From NCBI RefSeq assembly GCF_001984055.1, contig NZ_LYVO01000034.1, positions 1-64,000 of the forward strand: DNA of 64,000 nt, given 5' to 3'. The DNA comes from Variovorax sp. KK3 (GTDB lineage Bacteria; Pseudomonadota; Gammaproteobacteria; Burkholderiales; Burkholderiaceae_C). A program made the translations under genes and the position numbers. Below are positions 8,173-15,256 of the stretch, in pieces (within the stretch, counting starts at the first letter, position 1; every line of letters begins with the position of its first letter). Under the pieces are notes generated by a model. The model saw only the letters and a program-made list of their open reading frames with translations, had not been told where the DNA came from and searched no databases.

Positions 8173-8934
8173 TCAGGCGCGAGGCTTTTCGATCACGAAG
8201 TCCAGAACCATCACCTGCATGTTCTGCTCTATGGCCGCCGGCATGACAAGTTCGGGCTGGACGCCGTTGCAGCAGTCACTGTCTACCCACTCGCCGCCTT
8301 CAAAGTAGTATTGCGTGGTCAGCGGTTCAAAGCCGTCCTTCCGGATTTTGAAATGCACGTGGGCGGGGCGCCAGGTATGGCTTCCCATCATGGTGAGCAG
8401 GGCACCGGTCGGCCCTTTGTTCGGGATCTGATAGGGCGCCGGCAATGTGGTTTGCACGCGCCAACGACCTTGCGAGTCCGTACGGATCTTGCCTCGGTAG
8501 TATTCGACCGGCATATCTCCGTGATAGCCGCCGAAACCGCTGTACCGGCCATCAGGCGTGGAGTGCCAGATATCGATGACCGCATCGCTCACCACACCGC
8601 CGGCTTCGTCCTTGACAGTCCCATGCAGGAGCAGCGGCTTGTGGTCATCGCTGTCGTATGTCTTCAGTTTGCCGTCGACAAAGGGCGCATCCTCTTTGAA
8701 GTACGGCCCCTGTATGGCCGGTGCCGACCCGTGCGTGTTCGCCGCCTTGATTTCGACAATCGTGCTGTTCAGGAATACGTCGCTGATCAAGCCTGTTTCC
8801 TTGGCTTCCGCGACCTTCATCATGTACATCACCCCCGCCCGGTACTCGGCTTCGGTCACTTGGTGGTCAATCAATACCTTGCGCACGGCATCGATCATGG
8901 CGGTGGCAATTTCATGGACTCTCGGGTTTTTCAT
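8173..8934 (-). CDS. tfdC: Chlorocatechol 1,2-dioxygenase
   Basis: A 253-residue intradiol dioxygenase that cleaves 3,5-dichlorocatechol to 2,4-dichloro-cis,cis-muconate. Fe(III) ligands are visible as Y131 (DGRYSGF), Y168 (APYQIP), H192 and H194 (RPAHVHFKI). The N-terminal helical linker domain (VHEIATAMIDAVRKVL...VTEAEYRAG) is as in ClcA/TfdC. The ATG at 8934 is chosen because it gives this family start and has an AGAGAACC segment upstream; the frame is open further upstream but without homology. It follows an internally deleted cycloisomerase gene, so it is the first intact gene of the operon driven from operator B. Confidence 0.95.
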   Translation of the reverse strand: MKNPRVHEIATAMIDAVRKVLIDHQVTEAEYRAGVMYMMKVAEAKETGLISDVFLNSTIVEIKAANTHGSAPAIQGPYFKEDAPFVDGKLKTYDSDDHKPLLLHGTVKDEAGGVVSDAVIDIWHSTPDGRYSGFGGYHGDMPVEYYRGKIRTDSQGRWRVQTTLPAPYQIPNKGPTGALLTMMGSHTWRPAHVHFKIRKDGFEPLTTQYYFEGGEWVDSDCCNGVQPELVMPAAIEQNMQVMVLDFVIEKPRA

Positions 8935-8980
8935 GGTTCTCTCGTTTCGCAAAAAAGTGGAATCGGATTGGAATACGCGT

Positions 8981-9226
8981 TCAAGTGGTGCGGTGATCGA
9001 TCCGGTGCGGAGAAGCGCGAGCGAAGCGCCGCATCTGGCTTTCGTCCAGCTTGATGTTGAGGCCTGGGCTTTGGGGGAGCCACAAAGCATGCTCCTTGAG
9101 GCGGGCAAACTGCCGAACTCGGCGCAGGGGTAGATCGACAATGGCTGTTTCCACGGCTTCCATCTTGGCCGCCGCGCGATCAGCGCCGTCATCGTGGTGC
9201 TCGGCGATGGCTTGTTCGTTTGGCAT
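8981..9226 (-). pseudogene. Muconate cycloisomerase with large in-frame internal deletion
   Basis: The 81-codon frame fuses the two ends of a CatB/TfdD-type cycloisomerase. Residues 22-41 (MEAVETAIVDLPLRRVRQFA) match the family N-terminus, and residues about 50-75 (LPQSPGLNIKLDESQMRRFA) match the extreme C-terminus, equivalent to the VPSGIGLGVDLDHDKIRHY end of the intact tfdD at 12929-14041. Roughly 290 codons between them, including all metal ligands and the KxK motif, are gone, while start, stop and frame are kept. It occupies the first position after operator B, where module II of pJP4 has tfdD. The sequence is nearer to the catB type than to the intact tfdD, so it is not a recent copy of it. 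Confidence 0.8.
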
Positions 9227-9256
9227 GGCAGCAGTCTAGGAAAACCAAGCCATATG

Positions 9257-9292
9257 GTCTAATACCTTGTATCGACGCTAGTGATACGACTT
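9257..9292. promoter_or_regulatory. LysR-type operator, copy B (tfdR / tfdC operon)
   Basis: GTCT-AATACCTT, 14 bases, GATACGACTT, in the divergent interval between tfdR and the tfdCEBKA operon. Together with a GGTATTGACC at 9294-9303 the left block GGTCTAATACC also forms a wide inverted repeat. Position and conservation with copies A and C support it as the binding region for TfdR, which in this family responds to (chloro)muconates. Confidence 0.8.
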
Positions 9293-9351
9293 CGGTATTG
9301 ACCTCCTGGCAACATGCATTCGTCTATCTGAGCGAATGAAGGTGGAGAAAG

Positions 9352-10266
9352 ATGGAATTTCGGCAGCTTCGTTACTTTGTTGCGGCGGCTGAAGAGGGGA
9401 ACGTGGGCGCGGCAGCGCGGCGACTCCACATTTCGCAGCCCCCGGTCACACGACAGATTCAGGCGCTGGAGCAGCATTTGGGGGTGCTGCTGTTCGAGCG
9501 AGGCCCGCGCGGTGTGCGACTCACACCGGCTGGCGCGGCCTTTCTCGAGGATGCACGACGGATGTTGGAATTGGGCCGGACTTCCGTGGACCGGTCACGT
9601 GCCGCCAGCCGGGGCGAGATCGGTCAACTTGACGTTGGCTACCTTGGCACAGCGATCTACCAGACGGTGCCGGCCTTGCTTCACGCGTTCACGCAGGCGG
9701 TTCCCGGAGCGACTCTGTCGCTGGCCCAAATGTCCAAGGTGCGGCAGATGGAAGCCTTGCGCGCCGGAACAATTCACGTCGGCGTAGGCCGCTTTTACCC
9801 GCAGGAAACTGGAATCACGGTCGAACACCTGCACTATGAGCGGCTGTACATCGCCGCAAGTTCAAGCGTTGCACGCGAACTGAGCCGAGAGCCGACATTG
9901 CTACGACTCAAAAGTGAATCCCTGGTCCTTTTCCCGCAAGAGGGTCGGCCGAGCTTTGCGGACGAAGTCATCGCCTTGATGCGACGGGCCGGGGTCGAAC
10001 CGCGTGTCACGGCGATTGTCGAAGATGTCAACGCTGCCCTTGGGCTCGTGGCCGCCGGGGCGGGTGTCACCCTGGTCCCGGCTTCGGTGGCCATGCTGAG
10101 GCGGCCATTCGTTCGAATGATTGAGATGACCGCCGCCAGCGCCCAAGTCCCGGTCAGCCTGACCTACCTGACCGATTCGCGTGTACCGGTGCTCCGGGCG
10201 TTCCTAGACGCCGCAAGACGCCTAAAGCCTGGCGCACAGGCCCAGCGTGCGCGACCGCTTGGCTAG
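9352..10266 (+). CDS. tfdR: LysR-type activator of chlorocatechol genes
   Basis: A 304-residue LysR-family regulator of the ClcR/TcbR/TfdR group. The helix-turn-helix covers about residues 18-37 (VGAAARRLHISQPPVTRQIQ), followed by the coiled linker and the periplasmic-binding-protein-like effector domain with family segments GRPSFADEVI and AAGAGVTLVPASVA. It is divergent from the tfd operon across operator B. The family activates chlorocatechol operons when the ring-cleavage product chloromuconate accumulates. I infer that it also controls the tfdF and tfdD segments through copies A and C, since their own regulators are missing or truncated. Confidence 0.92.
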   Translation: MEFRQLRYFVAAAEEGNVGAAARRLHISQPPVTRQIQALEQHLGVLLFERGPRGVRLTPAGAAFLEDARRMLELGRTSVDRSRAASRGEIGQLDVGYLGTAIYQTVPALLHAFTQAVPGATLSLAQMSKVRQMEALRAGTIHVGVGRFYPQETGITVEHLHYERLYIAASSSVARELSREPTLLRLKSESLVLFPQEGRPSFADEVIALMRRAGVEPRVTAIVEDVNAALGLVAAGAGVTLVPASVAMLRRPFVRMIEMTAASAQVPVSLTYLTDSRVPVLRAFLDAARRLKPGAQAQRARPLG

Positions 10267-10267
10267 C

Positions 10268-10309
10268 GCCGACCTGTCCAACGGCCAGCGCAAGCGCCTG
10301 GCCATGGTG
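10268..10309 (+). pseudogene. Micro-fragment with ABC-transporter signature
   Basis: Immediately after the tfdR stop, 14 codons read ADLSNGQRKRLAMV. LS-x-GQRKRLA is the ATP-binding cassette signature of cyclic-peptide/pyoverdine-type exporters (SyrD/PvdE group). No Walker A, Walker B or membrane domain is present, and the downstream sequence is the end of the oppositely oriented amidase. It appears to be a recombination shard; a chance match over 12 residues is unlikely but cannot be excluded. Confidence 0.4.
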
Positions 10310-10319
10310 CATTCAAGAC

Positions 10320-11753
10320 TTACGCCCCTTCCGGGGACCTCAACGATGGTCGGCCGATAGGAGGCAGCACGGTCTCCAGGGCGGCACCGATGGCCAGCAG
10401 GTCACGGTCCGATCCAGCCGGCCCATCGAGCTCGAGCCCCACGGGCAGGCCGTCAGGACCAATGCCCGCCGGCAGGCTCAGGCCCGGTATGCCGGCATTG
10501 CTGCCCGGGTCGGTGTTGCGGATATAGATCATGAATGCAGGACAGCGCTGGCCAAGGAACTCCACCGTGTCGTCGGTTCCGAGGGGCCGGGCGGTCAAGG
10601 CGGAGGTCGGGAAGGCAAGGGCGCGCACCTGGTGCTGTGCAAAGGTTCTGCGGTACAGCTCCTGCAGCCTTTGGCGGTCGGCGAGCGCGGCACGGTACAC
10701 CGGCTCGGGGATGGCGCCGCTGCCCAGCAAAGGCCGCAGGATGCCGGCGACGTCCGGACTGCCGATGCCCGCCAGCAGCGCCTCGATGTCCAGCGGGTGG
10801 CCCGAGGCCTTCAGGTAGTCCGGCATCTCGGCCATGAACTCGAACAGCCCGACGGGAAAGCCCACGGAATTGTTCAACGCATCCAGTCCCGGAAGATCCA
10901 GCTCGACGAAGTCCACGCCAGCCCGCTGCAGTTCCTTGCGGGTGTCATCCATGACGGCCGCCACGGAGGCATCCAGGGGCGTCCAGAAGCGGTCATTCGG
11001 AATGCCGAGCCGAAGGCCGCGCAGGTCGACCTTGGCCAGTCCGGCGGCATCGCCGGTGAGGGCGGTGTCCAGCAGTGCAAGGTCGGCGATGCTGCGTGCC
11101 ATCGGGCCGGCCGTGTCGCGTGTCGACGAGATGGGCGCGATACCGGTGCCCGGCACCCGGCCGACAGTGGGACGCAGGCCTGCGATGCCGCACAATGCCG
11201 CCGGCAGCCGGACCGATGCGCCCGTGTCGGTGCCGATGGCACCGGGGACCAGGCCGGCTGCCACCACAACGGCGGAGCCGCCACTGCTGCCGCCCGGAAT
11301 GCGGTCGAGTGCCCAGGGGTTGCGGATGGCACCAGTGACCCCGTTGTTGCTGGAGATGCCGAAGGCCAGCTCGTGCATGCCCGCCTTGCCGGAGATGATC
11401 GCGCCGCTCTGCTTCAGGCGCTTCACGATTTCAGCGTCCGCAGCGGGGATCCGTCCGCGCAAGGTGCGCGTACCGACGCCCGTGGGAAAGCCAGTGGTGT
11501 TGATGTTGTCCTTCAGTGCCAGCGGTACGCCGAGCAACGGTGCCGACACGCCTCTGGCGATGTCCACATCGGCCTGCCTGGCTTGCGCCAGGAAGGGGAC
11601 TGGATCGAAATCCACGTACCCATTCAGGTGCGCCAATGCCTGCGTGCGGGCGATCAATGCGGTTGCGTGCTCGACGCAACTGGTTGCGCCGCTGAGCAGC
11701 GCGTTGCGCAAGCTGGCCACGCCGTGTTCGCACAAGTCCATCTGATTCTCCAT
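10320..11753 (-). CDS. iaaH: Amidase, indoleacetamide hydrolase type
   Basis: A 477-residue amidase-signature enzyme. The Ser-cisSer-Lys triad is K81 (LALKDN), S156 (GGSSGGS) and S180 (GTDTGASVR). Indole-3-acetamide hydrolases are the nearest recognised group; they release indole-3-acetic acid from the amide, but amidases are broad and another arylacetamide could be the substrate. The start MENQMDLCEHG at 11753 gives the family N-terminus. The gene lies downstream of the TctC gene and tfdD in the same direction, so it may share operator C. I recall an iaaH beside tfd genes on the 2,4-D plasmids pEST4011/pIJB1; this was not checked. Confidence 0.8.
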   Translation of the reverse strand: MENQMDLCEHGVASLRNALLSGATSCVEHATALIARTQALAHLNGYVDFDPVPFLAQARQADVDIARGVSAPLLGVPLALKDNINTTGFPTGVGTRTLRGRIPAADAEIVKRLKQSGAIISGKAGMHELAFGISSNNGVTGAIRNPWALDRIPGGSSGGSAVVVAAGLVPGAIGTDTGASVRLPAALCGIAGLRPTVGRVPGTGIAPISSTRDTAGPMARSIADLALLDTALTGDAAGLAKVDLRGLRLGIPNDRFWTPLDASVAAVMDDTRKELQRAGVDFVELDLPGLDALNNSVGFPVGLFEFMAEMPDYLKASGHPLDIEALLAGIGSPDVAGILRPLLGSGAIPEPVYRAALADRQRLQELYRRTFAQHQVRALAFPTSALTARPLGTDDTVEFLGQRCPAFMIYIRNTDPGSNAGIPGLSLPAGIGPDGLPVGLELDGPAGSDRDLLAIGAALETVLPPIGRPSLRSPEGA

Positions 11754-11913
11754 GTTGTTGATTCGAGCCCTGTCCCCGGCGTGGCAAGCCGATGCATGCC
11801 GCGGTGCCTGTTGTGGACGGCAGCCTATCGGGAGATACCCATGAAAGCCCTCGTCAAGAGCGGGTTGCAGAGGTGCTTCAGGGCCGATGACATCTCCTTT
11901 CGATGCCAACCGT

Positions 11914-12927
11914 TTATTGATTCACGTTGAGCCGGTGCTCCACCACCAACTTCTGCCAGCGGTCCGCTTCTGCCTTGAAAAGCTCAGCGAGGACAGTGGG
12001 GCTCCCTCCGCCAGTCTTGATCCCCAGGCCTCTCAGCGCCTCAATGACCTCGGGCTCGGCAATGGCCTTGTTGATTTCGGAGTTCAGGCGCTGGACGATG
12101 GCGGGTGGGGTCCCCTTTGGTGCAAACACACCGTACCAACTGAGTACCTCGAAGCCGGCCAAGTTTGCAGCCTCCGCAAGAGTGGGCACATTGGGCAGCA
12201 GGGGGTGGCGCATCGGGCTCGTCACAGCAAGGGCGCGAACCCGCCCGGAAAGGATGCTTCCGCGTTGCGATGTGATCGAATCAATCATCATGTCGACCCG
12301 CCCGGCAAGGAGATCGGAGACCGCTGGACTACTGCCCTTGTAAGGCACATGCAGAAGTTCCACTTCCGCACGCGCCGCAAAAAGCGATGACGCAAGGTGA
12401 ATTGAAGTCCCCATTCCGGCTGAGGCGAACGACAGCTTGCCAGGACTCTTTCGCGCTTCTGCGAGCAGCTGGGCGACATCCTGGAATCGAGATCCCGAGG
12501 GAACCACCAGAACACTTGGCACCGTTGCGGCAAGGACCACCGGGACGAAATCCTGCTCGGACTTATATGGAACGTGAGGGTAGAAGAACTTGTCGACCAC
12601 CAGGCCGGTGGAGTTGATGAGGATGGTGTAGCCGTCGGGCGCCGCCTTAGCGACAACGTCGCTTCCGATGATGCCGCCGGAGCCCGCTCGGTTGTCCACA
12701 ATCACGGGCTGTCCAATGCTCTGCGACATCCTTACCGAAATGATCCGCGCGACTGCATCGACCGCCCCGCCTGGCGGGAATGGCACGACCCATGTGATCG
12801 CTCGTGAGGGGAAGGGCGCGGGCTGCTGGGCGAGTGCGGGTCCGACGGTCAAGGCGAGTGCCATGCCTGTGATCGCCCTGCGACGACTGCTGCTCTCGAT
12901 TTCCTGAGAAGGGACAGCGCGACGCAC
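11914..12927 (-). CDS. TctC/Bug-family periplasmic binding protein
   Basis: A 337-residue tripartite-tricarboxylate (Bug) receptor. After an RRR-containing signal peptide ending near ALAQQ come the family blocks PFPPGGAVDAVAR, APDGYTILI and VPYKGSSPAVSDLLAG. It would bind a carboxylate in the periplasm; no TctA or TctB membrane partner is present. A GTG start at 12927 is preferred because it follows a GGGGAGG ribosome site directly after the tfdD stop, and because it gives a normal-length leader. It is probably cotranscribed with tfdD, which suggests an aryloxyacetate or chlorinated intermediate as ligand, but that is inference. Confidence 0.85.
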   Translation of the reverse strand: MRRAVPSQEIESSSRRRAITGMALALTVGPALAQQPAPFPSRAITWVVPFPPGGAVDAVARIISVRMSQSIGQPVIVDNRAGSGGIIGSDVVAKAAPDGYTILINSTGLVVDKFFYPHVPYKSEQDFVPVVLAATVPSVLVVPSGSRFQDVAQLLAEARKSPGKLSFASAGMGTSIHLASSLFAARAEVELLHVPYKGSSPAVSDLLAGRVDMMIDSITSQRGSILSGRVRALAVTSPMRHPLLPNVPTLAEAANLAGFEVLSWYGVFAPKGTPPAIVQRLNSEINKAIAEPEVIEALRGLGIKTGGGSPTVLAELFKAEADRWQKLVVEHRLNVNQ

Positions 12928-12928
12928 C

Positions 12929-14041
12929 TCAGCCTCCCCGGCTGTAGTGGCGAATCTTGTCGTGGTCCAAGTCCACGCCGAGGCCAATTCCCGAAGGGAC
13001 CTGAATCTCGAAATCCTTGATCTGCAGTTCCTGCTGGGTCAGTCGATCCGCAAGGACCCAGGGGCCGAGCAGCTCACACCCGTAAGGCATCGACGGAATG
13101 GTCGAGTACACATGCAAGGCCGCCGCTGTACCCACCGTCGAATCCAGCATCGTCCCCCCATAGGCCGAAATACCCGCCGCCTCCGCGAGGGTTGCGACCT
13201 TGAGCGTATTGGCGATACCACCCATGTTGCAGAGCTTGAGCGAGAAGACGTCGGCTGCCCGATCACGGGCGAGCTCGAACGCAGACGACAGGGAGCTGAG
13301 GCTCTCGTCGGCAAGAATCGCCACGCCATTCTGCTCCGTCAGACGGCGAAGAGCCCTGAAGTCCGAGCGTGAAACGGGCTGCTCCACGAGTTCGACGCCT
13401 GCCTCTTCAAGGCGAGGAATCCAGATCGAAGCCGTTTGCTCATCCCACGCTTGATTGATGTCTACACGCACGGTCGCCAGGTTGCCCACGGCCTTGATGA
13501 TGCTGCGGATATGCTGCAGATCTTCCGCCGGCGCGCGCACGCCGAGTTTTACCTTGAACCGATTGTGCCGGCGCGCCTCGATCATCTCGAGCGCTGAGTC
13601 GATGTCCCGCTGGGTATCGCCACTAGCCAACGTCCACGCAATAGGGATGCTGTCCCGCGTTCTGCCGCCGATCAGGTCGCCCACAGACAAGTTCAGGGCC
13701 CGCGCCTTTAGATCGTGGAGCGCGATATCGATCGCCGCTTTCGCAGAGAAGTTTCCAGTCACCGCCTTGTCCATCAGGATGCGGGCCACGTTCAGGTTGG
13801 ACGCATCCTTACCGATCAGATGAGGTGTCAAGTAAGTATCGATGATCGTTTTGATGGTCTCCGCAGACTCGGAACTCCAGGTGGGTCCACCAACACTGCC
13901 GCCTTCCCCGATGCCGACAAGGCCTTCGGCCTTGATCTCGACGATCACATAGCTTTGCTTGTTCACCGTTGTGAACGACATTTGGAGCGGACGCCGTGTC
14001 GGAACATCGACGATCGTGGCGGTGATCGATTCGATCCTCAT
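12929..14041 (-). CDS. tfdD: Chloromuconate cycloisomerase
   Basis: A 370-residue enolase-superfamily enzyme that cyclises 2,4-dichloromuconate to a dienelactone with loss of chloride. The KxK base motif is K163/K165 (RFKVKLG), and the metal ligands are D194 (VRVDINQ), E220 (LVEQP) and D245 (ILADES). Its sequence is of the chloromuconate type (TfdD/ClcB), with start MRIESITATIVDVPTRRP. The ATG overlaps the stop of the preceding tfdC fragment as ATGA, so translation is coupled to that fragment. This is the only intact cycloisomerase gene in the window and so completes the pathway for the tfdC operon. Confidence 0.95.
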   Translation of the reverse strand: MRIESITATIVDVPTRRPLQMSFTTVNKQSYVIVEIKAEGLVGIGEGGSVGGPTWSSESAETIKTIIDTYLTPHLIGKDASNLNVARILMDKAVTGNFSAKAAIDIALHDLKARALNLSVGDLIGGRTRDSIPIAWTLASGDTQRDIDSALEMIEARRHNRFKVKLGVRAPAEDLQHIRSIIKAVGNLATVRVDINQAWDEQTASIWIPRLEEAGVELVEQPVSRSDFRALRRLTEQNGVAILADESLSSLSSAFELARDRAADVFSLKLCNMGGIANTLKVATLAEAAGISAYGGTMLDSTVGTAAALHVYSTIPSMPYGCELLGPWVLADRLTQQELQIKDFEIQVPSGIGLGVDLDHDKIRHYSRGG

Positions 14042-14181
14042 GCGTGTTCCTTGACTGGCCCCGTCGACATCGTGGCAACAACGCCAGCCCGCCATGCATC
14101 CTCCGTGACGCGCTGCTCTTCGAGCACCGCCTGAACCGCATCCGCCAGGGCAGATGCGACTTTTTTTAAACGTTTGTTCAT
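14038..14181 (-). pseudogene. 5' fragment of a second chlorocatechol 1,2-dioxygenase
   Basis: A 47-codon frame begins MNKRLKKVASALADAVQAVL and continues EEQRVTEDAWRAGVV, the N-terminal linker domain of ClcA/TfdC-type dioxygenases (compare VTEAEYRAGV in the intact tfdC). After about 34 residues homology stops and the frame ends with TMSTGPVKEHA, overlapping the tfdD start. All iron ligands are missing. Start codon, AGGAGACCC ribosome site and reading frame into the tfdD overlap are intact, so it now works as a leader peptide for tfdD. The last ten residues could be the original C-terminus after an in-frame internal deletion. Confidence 0.8.
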
Positions 14182-14254
14182 CGGGTCTCCTTGAAGCGAT
14201 TTCCGTTCAGATTTAAATCGGCTAACGTCGATGCTAGGTACCGACGGCCATGCT

Positions 14255-14290
14255 GTCCAATACCTTGGTTGCTCCTCAGCGATACGGTTT
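14255..14290. promoter_or_regulatory. LysR-type operator, copy C (upstream of tfdD segment)
   Basis: GTCC-AATACCTT, 14 bases, GATACGGTTT; the two blocks are identical to copy A and nearly identical to copy B. It lies 74 bp upstream of the tfdC fragment that leads into tfdD. On its right side, where copies A and B have a lysR start about 100 bp away, there is a truncated transposase. Confidence 0.75.
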
Positions 14291-14338
14291 GCGTAATACT
14301 GCGGCGCGTGCACCAAGAGCGGCTAACACAACGAGGGA

Positions 14339-14977
14339 TTGACCTTCGTGCGCAAGGACGGCGGCGACGATGATGATGCGGGCAACAACTCGACCGGTAG
14401 CACCAGCTTCAAAGGCCAGGCCCGCGGCAATGACACCCACGCCTCGCGCACCGATGGCGATGCGCGGCTGTATCGCAAGGGCAAGACCGCCAGCGAGCTG
14501 CGCTACATGGGCCATACCCTCTCGGACAATCGCCACGGCCTGATTGCCAACGCGATGGTCACGCAAGCCGACGGCTTTGCCGAACGCGAAGCAGCCAAGG
14601 TCATGATCAGGGATGCCCGCCAGGCCACCGCGAGTTCGGATGCCGAGGTCACGCTCGGTGCGGACAAGGGCTACGACGCGCAGGAGTTCGTCCAGGCATG
14701 CCAGGACATGGGCGTGATACCGCACGTGGCCCAGAACACTTCGGGTCGGCGCTCCGCGGTGCCCGACGCCATTGCTGCGAGCGAGGGCTATTCGTTGTCG
14801 CAGCGCAAACGCAAACTGATCGAGCAGGGCTTCGGCTGGGCCAAGACGGTGGGAGGAATTCGTCAGGTGATGGTGCGTGGGCTAAAGCGCGTTGACCATC
14901 TGTTCGTGCTGACGATGACGGCCTACAACTTGACGCGCATGCGTTCGCTGGGACAAGTCCGTCCGCAGGGGTTCTGA
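14339..14977 (+). mobile_element. 5'-truncated IS5-type transposase
   Basis: A 212-codon frame begins abruptly, then matches the C-terminal half of IS5-superfamily DDE transposases: THASRTDGDARLYRKG, then LSDNRHGLIANA, LGADKGYDAQEF (second catalytic Asp) and IEQGFGWAKTVGG (catalytic Glu). The N-terminal DNA-binding part and the first Asp are missing, so it is inactive. Its left border falls about 50 bp from operator C, where a regulator gene would be expected, so insertion and later deletion by this element may have removed that regulator. Confidence 0.8.
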
Positions 14978-15052
14978 GCCAATCAGAGGCTCGCAAAACA
15001 CCCTCAAATCAGCGTAAACGGCCCCCGAATCGCTGCTTACCGCACTATGTGA

Positions 15053-15087
15053 AAAGCGAGTCTTCGCCGAAGAAGATGACTCGCTTT
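15053..15087. repeat. Perfect 10-bp inverted repeat
   Basis: AAAGCGAGTC at 15053-15062 and GACTCGCTTT at 15078-15087 form a perfect 10-bp stem around a 15-base loop. It lies 76 bp after the transposase stop. No T-run follows, so a simple terminator is not supported; it may be a border or stem of the insertion sequence. Confidence 0.5.
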
Positions 15088-15230
15088 GGAGGGGAGTATT
15101 TCCGCATCCTGCTAAGCCGAACTACGACGTTCTCCACGGCTGGCGCTGGTTTCCCGGCCTGGGCCGAGAGCCCAGCATCCTCTGGCCGCAGGACTTCAAT
15201 GTCGCGCTGGCTCACTTGTCGCTAAGGTAA
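15078..15230 (+). other. Open stretch with protein-like composition, unidentified
   Basis: A frame without a clear start runs for about 50 codons and ends at TAA 15228-15230. It contains tryptophan-rich, protein-like segments (HGWRWFPGLG, then ILWPQDFNVALAHLSLR). I do not recognise the family. It may be the C-terminal end of a gene cut by the insertion sequence; it is not a complete gene. Confidence 0.25.
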
Positions 15231-15256
15231 GTATCTCTGACTTCCGCTTCAGGGGA

